Counted from the stretch's first letter, positions 15,349 through 23,442 are shown. The stretch is 43,364 nt of DNA from an uncultured Lachnospiraceae bacterium (GCA_910577765.1 CAJTOV010000013.1:1-43364); one strand, 5' to 3'. Program-made: numbers and translations. The notes: generated by a model not told the origin, from the sequence alone.

Positions 15349-17391
15349 TTATTCTTCCCACCGTATCACTGCCTCCGTATATTTCCGCTCCATATCATGG
15401 CGGATTTTCCGGTTCTCCACAGTATCGAAGAGAATGGAAAAATCATAATCTTCCGGGTAAAGCTCCGTGGCTGCCACATGGAGCTTTACCCGTTTGTGGC
15501 TGATCCAGATCTTTTTGCCGGGAAGCTGGACCCGCAGGACGCCTTTCTCATTGACCGGGGCGCAGACAATGCCGATTTTCCGGTCCGGGTAGACTATGAC
15601 GCTGTCACCCAGGCTGTATTTGGCAGCCAGGCTGCCGGTGGACCGGGGAGGCCTGGCTTTGATGATTCTGGGAGCCGATGGGACGGTTTTCCCGGCTGCG
15701 GAGCCGGATGCCGGATTACTGCTGCCGGCAGAGGGTGTTTCCGGTGTGCATCCGCCTGCGGCAGCGCCTGTTTCCGGTGTGCATCCGCCTGCGGCAGCGC
15801 CTGTTTCCGGTGTGTGCCCGCCTGCGGCAGCTCCGTCTTTCTGCCTGCCACCAGGACTCATGGTCTGGTATTCATCCCCGTAGGCTGCCTTTCTGGCCAC
15901 AGCCAGCATTTCCGGGGGCATACCCAGGCGGCTGGCAATGTGGAATGCGCAGCTTTCCCCGGCTTCCCCGATGACCATCTGGTAGGTGGGACGCAGGGTC
16001 TCTTTGTCAAAGGTCATTCTGGCGTTGGAGATGTGGGGCGTCCTGTCCGCGTATTCTTTCACCTCCGGGTAGTGGGTAGTGGCCAGGAACATGGCGCCGC
16101 TTTTTCTCAGTTCTTCCAGTATGGCAATGGCGATTCCCATGCCTTCTGCCGGGTCCGTGCCGGAGCCAAGCTCGTCCAGAATCACCAAGCTTTCCCTGTT
16201 TATCCCGCCCAGAATCTCCAGCACGCGGGTGATGTGGGCGGAGAAGGTGGACAGGTTTTCTGCCAGGTTCTGGCCGTCTCCAATGTCGCAGAAGCAGGCG
16301 CCGTTCATACAGATATCTGCCTCCCGGCAGGTCACGTGAAGGCCCCACTGGGCCATAATACAGTTGACCATAACCGTCTTAATGGCCACGGTTTTCCCGC
16401 CGGTATTGGGGCCGGTGATAATGATTCCCCGGGTATTTCCCCCTATTTCAAACTGCAGCGGGACGCTGGTATTCCGGTCCATAAGCGGGTGTCTGGCCTC
16501 TGCCAGGCGGATGTGCCGGTCCGTATTGACGGCAGGTTCCGCGGCGTCCAGTTCCATACTGAGTCTGCCTTTTGACAGAATAAAGTCCAGCCTCTCAATC
16601 ATGGCCGCATTCTCTTCCAGGACCCCTGCCCAGGCAGCCACCATGGCGGTCAGGGTGTATAAAATCCGGTAGATTTCATTTTCCTCGCTGATCTTCAGAA
16701 GCTGCAGCTCCTCCACATACCTGGCCACACCGGCAGGCTCTATGAACAGGGTGCTGCCGGTGGCAGACTTGTCAATGACACTGCCGGAAATCTTCAGCCT
16801 GCATTCTTTTTTCACCGGGACACAGATCCGTCCGTTGCGCAGGGTGTAGTAATGGTCTGCCATGGATTCCCTGTTGGAGCGGATGATCTGCTGGGCTTTC
16901 TGCTTCATCTCTTCTTCGCATTTTAAGATCTGGAGACGGATCTGGGCCAGATCCTTTGAGGCGTGGTCATCCACCTGGCCGCCCCGGATCTGGGCGGCAA
17001 TCTCTTCCCGCAGCTCCTCCGCCGGGTCCAGGTTTTCCTCGTAAAAGGCCAGGGGATTCTGGTACTGTTTTCCTCTTTCCAGATAGTCTTTCAGCCGCCG
17101 GATCATCACCAGCACCTTCTCCACCCGCTCCAGCTGGTAGGGGGTGAGGCAGTCGCCTTTGTCAGCGGCCATGAGAATTTCCCGGATTTCGCTTAAGTCC
17201 TGGAGGGGCGGGGTTCCCAGCTTTTCCATCAGGTTCCGGCTGTCTGTGGTGTCTTTTAACTGTTTGCGCAGCTGTCTTTCGTCCAGGATCATGGTGTGCT
17301 CTGCGATTCGTTTCCTGGCTGGTTCCGTGGCTGCAAGGGTGGCCCAGAGAGCTTTGATTTTGTCCAGTTCCAGCTGGTGTTCTATATTCAT
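15349..17391 (-). CDS. MutS2-like ATPase without Smr nuclease domain
   Basis: A 680-residue protein. An N-terminal helical lever/clamp region (1-300) is followed by the MutS ATPase: Walker A ITGPNTGGKTVAIKT (about 330-345), ILDELGSGTDPAEG and ATTHYPEVKEYA. MutS2 proteins usually reach about 780-790 residues and end in an Smr endonuclease domain. Here the chain ends after a KOW-like basic beta segment (GDSVIVYPDRKIGIV) and EDYDFSILFDTVENRKIRHD. A spacer of three 11-residue repeats (GAAAGGCTPET) lies about 515-550. MutS2 acts on branched DNA and on stalled ribosomes; without Smr, cleavage is not expected, only ATP-driven clamping. Weak aaagg site upstream; a structured RNA gene with a terminator precedes it. 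Confidence 0.8.
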   Translation of the reverse strand: MNIEHQLELDKIKALWATLAATEPARKRIAEHTMILDERQLRKQLKDTTDSRNLMEKLGTPPLQDLSEIREILMAADKGDCLTPYQLERVEKVLVMIRRLKDYLERGKQYQNPLAFYEENLDPAEELREEIAAQIRGGQVDDHASKDLAQIRLQILKCEEEMKQKAQQIIRSNRESMADHYYTLRNGRICVPVKKECRLKISGSVIDKSATGSTLFIEPAGVARYVEELQLLKISEENEIYRILYTLTAMVAAWAGVLEENAAMIERLDFILSKGRLSMELDAAEPAVNTDRHIRLAEARHPLMDRNTSVPLQFEIGGNTRGIIITGPNTGGKTVAIKTVMVNCIMAQWGLHVTCREADICMNGACFCDIGDGQNLAENLSTFSAHITRVLEILGGINRESLVILDELGSGTDPAEGMGIAIAILEELRKSGAMFLATTHYPEVKEYADRTPHISNARMTFDKETLRPTYQMVIGEAGESCAFHIASRLGMPPEMLAVARKAAYGDEYQTMSPGGRQKDGAAAGGHTPETGAAAGGCTPETGAAAGGCTPETPSAGSSNPASGSAAGKTVPSAPRIIKARPPRSTGSLAAKYSLGDSVIVYPDRKIGIVCAPVNEKGVLRVQLPGKKIWISHKRVKLHVAATELYPEDYDFSILFDTVENRKIRHDMERKYTEAVIRWEE
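15737..15835 (-). repeat. 33-bp tandem repeat (3 copies) in the MutS2-like gene
   Basis: Units starting gtttccggtgt on the plus strand at 15737, 15770 and 15803, nearly identical, encode (GAAAGGH/CTPET). Near identity suggests recent duplication. Confidence 0.85.
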
Positions 17392-17465
17392 GATGATTCA
17401 TTCCTTTCGTTTCTCTTTCCATGGGATACCGTGGTTTCCGGGGATCTGCGGCAGTGAGAAAGCGC

Positions 17466-17492
17466 AAAAAAGCATGACCATACAGTCATGCT
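17466..17492 (-). terminator. Terminator of the structured RNA
   Basis: Minus strand agcatgac ... gtcatgct (17485-17492 with 17471-17478) followed by six T (17465-17470). It lies 75 bases before the MutS2-like start codon. Confidence 0.8.
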
Positions 17493-17724
17493 TTCACATA
17501 CTTCTATTGCGTACCATAGGCAGCAGCTTGGACAAGGTGTTGTATCTGCCCGCCCAATATCATTGGGGCAGAATTCTTAAAAGCAATTGTAAGGCGGAAA
17601 CAGGGACATATCTGCAAAGCTCCCGGTCCCACAGAATCCCGGAGCGTGTCCCCTGCAATATTTAATTTGCGCGTTTCTCCGTTACAACTACAATTAACAT
17701 ACAGTCTGCTCCTTTGGTTTGTTT
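17466..17724 (-). ncRNA. Structured non-coding RNA with own promoter and terminator (6S-like candidate)
   Basis: A consensus promoter (17731-17759) and an intrinsic terminator (17466-17492) bracket about 250 nt with no good reading frame on the minus strand. The RNA can form a long interrupted hairpin: aattgta/tacaatt, gaaac/gtttc, aggggaca/tgtccct and gctcc/ggagc stack in order with bulges. A second small hairpin (ctgccc/gggcag with ccaat/attgg inside) sits on its 3' side, and ggagcag/ctgctgcc may close the base. A long bulged rod with a 3'-side minor hairpin is the general shape of 6S RNA, but I do not recognise a conserved 6S sequence. It could instead be a leader of the downstream MutS2-like gene. 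Confidence 0.5.
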
Positions 17725-17730
17725 GTGTTG

Positions 17731-17759
17731 ATTATACAGGGTTGGGGTGGGTTTGTCAA
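17731..17759 (-). promoter_or_regulatory. Consensus promoter of the structured RNA
   Basis: Minus strand: TTGACA (17754-17759), 17-bp spacer, TATAAT (17731-17736). A perfect sigma-A consensus that overlaps the last codons of the LacI gene. Confidence 0.8.
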
Positions 17760-18769
17760 GAGGCCGTGGAACTTTCCCGCTCCACCACTTTATACCCCAG
17801 CATCATCTCCTCCACGGTGCTGCCTTCTTTGCCCAGCTGTTCCAGAAGCATCCGGGCGGCCAGGGCGCCGCTTTCCTGGTATTCGTAGCGGACCGTGGTC
17901 AGGGTGGGGGTGGTGACCCGGGACAGCTCCGTGTCGCCGTGGCCGGTGACCAGAATATCCCCGGGGACGGCAATGCCGGCCTCCTTCAGATACTGCATGG
18001 CTCCGGTGGCAATGGCGTCGGTGGCACATACCAGCCCGTCCAAAGGGCCATGCTTTTTCAGCAGATCCTGAACCTTCTGGTAGCCGGATTCAATGGAAAA
18101 GTCGGCGATTTCGTAACACCGCTGCCATTCCACCAGGCCGTGTTTTTTCAGTGCGTCGCTAAAGCCCAGATAACGGTCCCGTCCTGCGGCTTCGTCGGCA
18201 TGAAAGGCGCTGAGGAAGCCGATGCGGCGGCAGCCTTTGCCGATCAGCAGCCGGGTGGTGGCGTAGACAGAGTGGTAGTCGTCAAAGTAGACACAGTGCC
18301 GGCCTGCCAGCTTCTGGCCGATGACCACCAGGGGAAGCTCCAGATGCTTTAAGGCTTTTCTGTGGGCCGGGGAGAAGATGGTGCCCATGAGAATGATTCC
18401 GTCCACCTGCTTTTCGCCAAACACCGACAGATATTCCAGCTCCCGTGCCGGATCATTCTGGGTGTCGGCCAGAAGAAGCTGGTAGCCGTTGTCACTGAGG
18501 ACTGACAGCATGCCTTTGATCATATTGCCTACAGGGGTGGAGTTCACCTGGGGCATGATGACGCCGATAATATGGGTCCTGCCGGTCCGCAGGGTCTGGG
18601 CCTGGGGGGAGGGCCGGTAGCCGGTTTCCTCCACGGCCTTGCGGATCGCCTCCCGCTTCTCTGCGGAAAGGCTGCGGTTGTTAAAATACCGGGACACGGC
18701 GGAGTTGGAAACGCCGGCCAGCTTTGCCACTTCTTTTATATTCATATCTGTCTCAGTTCTCCGTTTCAT
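17756..18769 (-). CDS. LacI-family transcriptional regulator
   Basis: A 337-residue regulator (329 if it starts at the ATG at 18745). The helix-turn-helix NIKEVAKLAGVSNSAVSRYF and hinge helix YRPSPQAQTLRTGRTHIIGV are followed by the periplasmic-binding-like effector domain (GIILMGTIF, FDDYHSVY, GHGDTELSRVTTPTLTTVRY). Its gene lies 61 bases downstream of the amylosucrase-like gene on the same strand, so it is probably co-transcribed and feeds back on that promoter, where two TGAAAT-N2-TTTTCA-type sites occur. The effector is probably a sugar. Neither possible start has a strong ribosome site; the shorter form matches the usual family N-terminus. Confidence 0.88.
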   Translation of the reverse strand: MKRRTETDMNIKEVAKLAGVSNSAVSRYFNNRSLSAEKREAIRKAVEETGYRPSPQAQTLRTGRTHIIGVIMPQVNSTPVGNMIKGMLSVLSDNGYQLLLADTQNDPARELEYLSVFGEKQVDGIILMGTIFSPAHRKALKHLELPLVVIGQKLAGRHCVYFDDYHSVYATTRLLIGKGCRRIGFLSAFHADEAAGRDRYLGFSDALKKHGLVEWQRCYEIADFSIESGYQKVQDLLKKHGPLDGLVCATDAIATGAMQYLKEAGIAVPGDILVTGHGDTELSRVTTPTLTTVRYEYQESGALAARMLLEQLGKEGSTVEEMMLGYKVVERESSTAS

Positions 18770-18830
18770 GCTTCATGGGTTCCCGGAATCCCACTGTGTC
18801 TGATTCTGCGGGATTCCGGAAGTGCCTGTA

Positions 18831-20900
18831 TCATTCCATGGTACGCTTCAGATACAGGAACCCGTATGCAGGAAGCACCATTTCTTTCTCACTTATCTCC
18901 CGTCCGTCCATCAGGTCCGTATAGGTTCCGTCGATCTGGTCCACATAGATCCGTCTGTCTTCTCCCGAGAAATTAAACAGGCCGATGAGCTTGTGGCCGT
19001 CGTAGTAGCGGCCCATGCCAAGGACGCTGTGGTCTCCGGTATCCAGGGTCCAGGAGTCTGCCTGGGCTACAAAGACTTTCTCGTTCTTGCGCAGCTTCTC
19101 CAGACGGTCCAGGCCGCGGAAAACCCGGTTCTCCACAGTACCCTCTTCCCCGATCCGGGCTGCCAGGTCCCAGCGCATGGCGCCCCGGTGGATGTAGCGG
19201 GAATCCTCCGCCTTGTTGGGGTCGTCCTTGTATGTGTAGTCATTGACCTGGCCGATCTCGTCGCCGCTGTAAAGCACCGGAATGCCGGACTGCATGAACA
19301 TGTAGGCGTGGAGGGTAATGTCAAAGCGGACGGCACGGTCCATGGCTGCGGAATCATTTTCAAAGCCTGCCTTCTCAATGCCGCACATGGAGGCGGTAGT
19401 GGCGCAGAACCGGGCGTCGCCGGTGACCGGGTCCGCATTGTACAGTTCGCCGCGGCTGGTGCTGCCTCCGTCGTAGCCCTGGAAGTAGTCGTTTAAATAT
19501 TTCTTGTGGGAGCGTTCCTCCATGCCGTCCATTTTCAGGGTGTCATAATCCAGCCCCCAGCCAATGTCGTCGTGGCAGCGCAGGTAGTTCAGGAACAGGT
19601 ATTCCTTGGGCAGGCCGTTGACAATGTCAAGCTGCCGGCGTAAGAGCTTTACGTCCCGGGTGGCCACGGTGTGCCAGGTCGTGGCCATGGTGGTCACGTT
19701 GTAGAGCATATGGCATTCCGGCTTTTCCACGGTGCCGAAGTAGGGAACCACCTTCTCCGGTTCCATGACCACTTCTCCCAGAAGCAGAATGCCCGGGCAG
19801 ACGATCTCACCGATCATGCGCATCATGCGGACTATGGTGTGGACCTGCTTTAAGTTGCGGCACTGGGTGCCCAGCTCCTTCCAGATATAGGGTACTGCAT
19901 CAATGCGGACAATGTCAATCCCTTTGTTGGCCAGATACAGGAAATTGTACATCATTTCGTTAAAGACCCTGGGATTCCGGTAGTTGAGATCCCACTGGTA
20001 GGGGTAGAAGGAGGTCATCACATAGTGGCCGGCATCAGGCAGCCAGGTAAAGTTTCCCGGGGCTGTGGTGGGAAATACCTGAGGCACGGTCTTCTCGTAC
20101 TGGGCAGGAATCTCATCATTATTATAGAAGAAATAGCGGCTCATATATTCCCCTTCTCCCCGGCGGGCCCGCTGTGCCCACTCATGGTCCTCGGAGGTGT
20201 GGTTCATGACGAAATCCATGCACACGTTCATGTGCCGCTCATGGCAGCGGGCAGTCAGGCTCTGAAGGTCTTCCATGGTGCCCAGCTTCTCCTGGACTTT
20301 GCGGAAGTCTTTGACTGCATAGCCTCCGTCGGAGCGGCCTTCCACCGTATCCAGGAAGGGCATCAGGTGAATGTAGTTGACATTGCATTTTTCCAGATAG
20401 TCCAGCTTCTCCTCCACCCCTTTGATGGTGCCGGCGAAATTGTCTATGTAGAGCATCATGCCCAGCATGTCGTTCTGTTTGTACCAGTCCGGGGCAGCTT
20501 CCCGCCGGGCGTCCAGGTCTTTTAAGTCATTGCTGCGCTGGTTGAAGAACAGCCGGATCTGGTCGCAGAGTTCTGCGTACATGGAGCTGTTGTCGTAAAG
20601 CTCCATGTACAGCCACCGCAGCTCTTCCTGATGACGGGCAAAACGGGTCTGGAAGAGGGATTCCTGGTCCGGGGTGATGGGGGTGGCTGGCGCCGGGGCA
20701 GTGGTTGCTTTGGGGGCGGCCGGGGCCTTGGGGGCGGCTTCCGAAGCGGCTGACGCCTTGGGAGTGGCGGCGGCTTCCGGAGTGGCTGACGCCTTGGGAG
20801 TGACGGCGGCTTTGGAAGCCGCAGGGGCAGCCTTGGTGCCGGCGGTAACGGTGGTTGTAGTGGTTGTGGTTTTTTTGGTGACTTTCTTTCTTCCTGCCAT
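18831..20900 (-). CDS. Amylosucrase-like GH13 enzyme with low-complexity N-terminal extension
   Basis: A 689-residue GH13 protein. After about 75 residues of Lys/Thr/Ala/Pro-rich sequence, the helical start (FQTRFARHQEELRWLYMELY) and the TIM barrel follow with GMMLYIDNFAGTIKGVEEKL, DFVMNHTSEDHEWA, QWDLNYRNPRVFNEM, the nucleophile region DIVRIDAVPYIWKELGT, acid/base LLGEVV and LRCHDDIGWG. DLNYRNP and HDDIGW are hallmarks of amylosucrase and sucrose hydrolase (GH13_4). Expected activity: transfer of glucose from sucrose to a glucan, or sucrose hydrolysis. No signal peptide is seen despite the odd tail, so it is probably cytoplasmic. The tail is built from repeats like ATPKASA, absent from usual members. 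Start after taggagg. Co-transcribed LacI regulator downstream. Confidence 0.82.
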   Translation of the reverse strand: MAGRKKVTKKTTTTTTTVTAGTKAAPAASKAAVTPKASATPEAAATPKASAASEAAPKAPAAPKATTAPAPATPITPDQESLFQTRFARHQEELRWLYMELYDNSSMYAELCDQIRLFFNQRSNDLKDLDARREAAPDWYKQNDMLGMMLYIDNFAGTIKGVEEKLDYLEKCNVNYIHLMPFLDTVEGRSDGGYAVKDFRKVQEKLGTMEDLQSLTARCHERHMNVCMDFVMNHTSEDHEWAQRARRGEGEYMSRYFFYNNDEIPAQYEKTVPQVFPTTAPGNFTWLPDAGHYVMTSFYPYQWDLNYRNPRVFNEMMYNFLYLANKGIDIVRIDAVPYIWKELGTQCRNLKQVHTIVRMMRMIGEIVCPGILLLGEVVMEPEKVVPYFGTVEKPECHMLYNVTTMATTWHTVATRDVKLLRRQLDIVNGLPKEYLFLNYLRCHDDIGWGLDYDTLKMDGMEERSHKKYLNDYFQGYDGGSTSRGELYNADPVTGDARFCATTASMCGIEKAGFENDSAAMDRAVRFDITLHAYMFMQSGIPVLYSGDEIGQVNDYTYKDDPNKAEDSRYIHRGAMRWDLAARIGEEGTVENRVFRGLDRLEKLRKNEKVFVAQADSWTLDTGDHSVLGMGRYYDGHKLIGLFNFSGEDRRIYVDQIDGTYTDLMDGREISEKEMVLPAYGFLYLKRTME

Positions 20901-20924
20901 GGTCTGGTGGTCCTCCTATTGATT

Positions 20925-20938
20925 TGAAATCGTTTTCA
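20925..20938. promoter_or_regulatory. cre/LacI-type operator just downstream of the amylosucrase promoter
   Basis: tgaaatcgttttca fits the CcpA cre/LacI pattern with a central CG. It lies about 12 bases after the -10, between promoter and ribosome site, so binding would block transcription. A second, degenerate copy, tgaaattattttca, lies at 21024-21037. Confidence 0.6.
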
Positions 20939-20949
20939 CTCTAGTTGAA

Positions 20950-20978
20950 ATTATATATAAAAGAAGCGGAAAAGTAAA
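20950..20978 (-). promoter_or_regulatory. Promoter of the amylosucrase-lacI unit
   Basis: Minus strand: TTTACT (20973-20978), 17-bp spacer, TATAAT (20950-20955). Confidence 0.6.
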
Positions 20979-21055
20979 TCGGTATTTATAACAATTTTCC
21001 CTGATATTTTTGGGCATATATACTGAAATTATTTTCATTCCGGTCATATAAACAG

Positions 21056-21100
21056 GGAGTGCTGCAAAATAGCGGATTTTGCGGCACTCCCTGCTTATTT
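21056..21100. terminator. Long hairpin, probable terminator
   Basis: cagggagtgctgcaaaat and attttgcggcactccctg (21056-21096) form an 18-bp stem with one mismatch. It separates the amylosucrase promoter region from the ATPase/DUF4276 pair. Confidence 0.6.
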
Positions 21101-21114
21101 CCCGTATATGCGTT

Positions 21115-21160
21115 TACCCTCAGTGGACAAAGGGACACTCGCCCCTTGTCCACTGAGGGG
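21115..21160. repeat. Dispersed palindrome family B, copy 2
   Basis: ccctcagtggacaa (21117-21130) and ttgtccactgaggg (21146-21159) pair perfectly. The left 20 bases equal those at 8756-8775. It sits 41 bases beyond the end of the DUF4276 gene. Confidence 0.65.
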
Positions 21161-21200
21161 ACTTCTTAATATTTGTCTTCTTTTATGTATTAAGGTGATA

Positions 21201-21752
21201 TTACTGTTCTACGAATTTCCGGATGCCGCTTATAAACATCTGGAAGCTGACTGATGTATTGCGTTCCGTATCCATGCAGGGCGCAATACGTCTGGCTCCT
21301 TCGATCTGCTGATGCTCTGGAATCAGTTTGTACAACGCTTCTTTTGGAGAAGGAATCTGGTCCGGTATACGGAACTGTTTCTGTCTGGTTATATTTTTGA
21401 GTCTCGGGTTGTTGTAGGCCTCTGCCAACGCGTTGACATCACCAAAATACCAAGCCTCTAATTCCTGGCAGGCAATTCTGACCAGCACCGGTTTGTCGGT
21501 ATCTTTGCATAATTCCAGCAGAGACTGTTTCAGTTCTATGCAGTCTTTATTGTCCTGATCATGGAGAATGACAAACCGGATATCCCCTGGTTCATTCCAG
21601 CCCCGCAGCTTTTTAGGAATTGATTTTTCCAGATCCCGTTTCCCGTGATGGGGAATCAGTTGAAATGCTACATTCTCCGGCAAAATACGGGGTAGCAGCT
21701 CATTCAGAAAGTATTTCATGGAGGGCTCTTCCAGCAGAAAAATCAGTTTCAT
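21201..21752 (-). CDS. DUF4276-family protein, Toprim-like effector candidate
   Basis: A 183-residue protein resembling DUF4276. It shows an acidic N-terminal segment FLLEEPSMKYFLNELLPRIL, a DxD-like VILHDQDNKDC near residue 80 and ACQELEAWYFGD near 105. The order Glu, then Asp-x-Asp, is compatible with a Toprim-type metal site as in OLD nucleases and the DUF4435 partner of PARIS, though this is inference. Its ATG overlaps the TGA of the AAA ATPase gene (ATGA), and ggaggg lies at the end of that gene, so the two are translationally coupled and should work as a complex. Probable role: nuclease or effector triggered by the ATPase, for example on phage infection. Confidence 0.7.
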   Translation of the reverse strand: MKLIFLLEEPSMKYFLNELLPRILPENVAFQLIPHHGKRDLEKSIPKKLRGWNEPGDIRFVILHDQDNKDCIELKQSLLELCKDTDKPVLVRIACQELEAWYFGDVNALAEAYNNPRLKNITRQKQFRIPDQIPSPKEALYKLIPEHQQIEGARRIAPCMDTERNTSVSFQMFISGIRKFVEQ

Positions 21753-22948
21753 ATTTCTTTCCCTCCTAATTTCAGGGCTTCTTCCAGCAGGATTCCCTGA
21801 CTCCAGAGCGCCCCCAGCAGATCCCCCTCGCGATACAAGCTGGTCAATAGCGGCGAGTCGGATGCACGGATAACCTTCGTATATCCGTCATTCTTTACAA
21901 GACAGTACAGTTCTTCCAGCCTGACTGCATTAAGAAAATCCGGTGAATGGGTGGATATAAATACCTGACCTCCAATATTGGAATAATGCCGGAACTCCTC
22001 CGCAAGCTGCGAAAGCAGTTCTGGATACAGCTGGTTTTCCGGCTCTTCCACGCACAGAAGTGCATGAGGATTTGGATCACTCAAAAGTACCAGATAGGTA
22101 AACATTTTTATGGTTCCATCGGATACAAACTTGGAAGAAAAAGGATTCCTGAACTGTCCATCCTGAAAGCGCAGAATCACATATCCATCTTCTGTTACCT
22201 TGGCCTCCACATTGGTTACACCAGGAACCCGCTCCCGCATGGCTTTCAAAACAGAATCAAAACGTTTCCTATGGTTATCATAAAGAAATTTTGCAACCTG
22301 GGCCAGGTTGTCACCGGTTGTGGAGAGTGTTTCGCTGTAACCGGCTTCCTGCCGTCCACGGGCACTTTCAATGTGAAAATCCGATACATACCAGTCCTCA
22401 ATCAGCCTGCGGAGGGACGCCATGGCCGGAAAGTTCTCAAACTGGCCCAGCCCTTTCACAGCAAGTATATCCGGTGCAGAAACCTTCTGCGGGGTACGGT
22501 CTGCCATCTGCACATCCTCATAGGACTGGAGGTCGCCTTCCGCAGCAACCCCTTCACCATTGGCAAAGTCAAGGATTTTCCATGGGGCCCCATACTGGCC
22601 CCGGCGAAACCGCATTACCTCTTTCTTTACCACAGGTGCTGAATAATCGCCCAGACCAATGGTGAGTTCGTAAGTAATAACCGGCTCATCCGGTGAGGGA
22701 CGGAATTTTACCTCAAATTGCAGGTCTCCGGTCTGATCCCGTGAGATCACTTCCTGATATCCTCCCCGCCTGGCCAGTGCGGAACGGACATTGCTGGACA
22801 GACAGTCATGCAAAAAGCCAAACACATCAAAAAATGTTGTTTTCCCTGATCCATTCTGACCCAGAAATACAGCCATCTGTGGAATGTTTTCCACGGTTAT
22901 ATCTTTAAATACCCGAAAATTGCGAATCCGCAAAGACTCAATCTGCAT
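21749..22948 (-). CDS. AAA (RecF/SMC-type) ATPase, partner of the DUF4276 protein
   Basis: A 399-residue ABC-type AAA ATPase (AAA_15/AAA_21). It begins QIESLRIRNFRVFKDI, with Walker A FLGQNGSGKTTFF (Lys36), a signature-like FVSDGTIKMFTYLVLL, Walker B ALLCVEEPENQLYPE and switch His in FISTHSPDFLNA. Between them is a coiled or lid insertion (YSETLSTTGDNLAQVAKFLY). This is the architecture of the ATPase in OLD, PARIS (AriA) and RloA/AbiL-type systems. The ATG at 22948 follows ggaggaag; a longer GTG-initiated frame to 22987 has no site and begins inside a palindrome. Stop and next start overlap with the DUF4276 gene. Confidence 0.88.
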   Translation of the reverse strand: MQIESLRIRNFRVFKDITVENIPQMAVFLGQNGSGKTTFFDVFGFLHDCLSSNVRSALARRGGYQEVISRDQTGDLQFEVKFRPSPDEPVITYELTIGLGDYSAPVVKKEVMRFRRGQYGAPWKILDFANGEGVAAEGDLQSYEDVQMADRTPQKVSAPDILAVKGLGQFENFPAMASLRRLIEDWYVSDFHIESARGRQEAGYSETLSTTGDNLAQVAKFLYDNHRKRFDSVLKAMRERVPGVTNVEAKVTEDGYVILRFQDGQFRNPFSSKFVSDGTIKMFTYLVLLSDPNPHALLCVEEPENQLYPELLSQLAEEFRHYSNIGGQVFISTHSPDFLNAVRLEELYCLVKNDGYTKVIRASDSPLLTSLYREGDLLGALWSQGILLEEALKLGGKEI

Positions 22949-22977
22949 AGAGACTTCCTCCTGCCACCAAGATTTTC

Positions 22978-23007
22978 GTAACCGCACAGATCCCCCTGAA
23001 CTGTTAC
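22978..23007. repeat. Dispersed palindrome family A, degenerate copy 3
   Basis: gtaaccgcacagatccccct then gaactgttac aligns end to end with the 31-bp consensus. It lies just upstream of the ATPase gene. Confidence 0.6.
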
Positions 23008-23290
23008 ATAGTTTCAGCTTCCTATTAGTATTGCTTATTTCTTAAATTATAAATCAGATACTTGTGAATGACAATCGTATTTTCCGGGGTCAAAGCTTTT
23101 CTTTACAGTTCACTGACAGGAAAACCGGGTGAAAATAGATGTCCAGTACTGCTTTGTATTGCTGTTTTGTCCTATTTCGTCTTATTTTTCTCTGTCATGC
23201 GGATATTTTGCTCTGTTTGTCCGCTGTATGTGGACAAACAGATGTTCCAATAGACAACAACATTTTTTCTAAATTTTTGCAAAAAAAGTG

Positions 23291-23319
23291 TTGACATTTT
23301 TTATCATATTCGCTATAAT
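23291..23319 (+). promoter_or_regulatory. Consensus promoter of the tRNA-Lys gene
   Basis: TTGACA (23291-23296), 17-bp spacer, TATAAT (23314-23319). The stretch 23008-23290 holds no gene I can support. Confidence 0.8.
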
Positions 23320-23364
23320 AATGTTCGTGTTCAAGAGAGGACACAGAAAAAGCACATAAAGTGA

Positions 23365-23437
23365 GCGCCCTTAGCTCAGTTGGTAGAGCAGTAGACTCTT
23401 AATCTATTTGTCCAGGGTTCGAGTCCCTGAGGGCGCA
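23365..23437 (+). tRNA. tRNA-Lys (anticodon CTT)
   Basis: A 73-nt cloverleaf. Acceptor stem GCGCCCT/AGGGCGC with discriminator A; D arm AGCTCAGTTGGTAGAGC; anticodon loop CTCTTAA (anticodon CTT, reads AAG) between GTAGA and TCTAT; T arm with GGTTCGAGTCC. CCA is not encoded. It has its own consensus promoter and a downstream terminator and is a single-gene transcription unit. Confidence 0.95.
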
Positions 23438-23442
23438 CTGAA

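Noticed and set aside
15397..16575. 392-residue plus-strand open frame
   Set aside because: It is antisense to the MutS2-like gene, whose motifs are unmistakable, and has no domain or start signals of its own.
17466..17724. T-box leader of the MutS2-like gene
   Set aside because: The T-box sequence (ggtggtaccgcg type) and the usual amino-acid-related target gene are absent.
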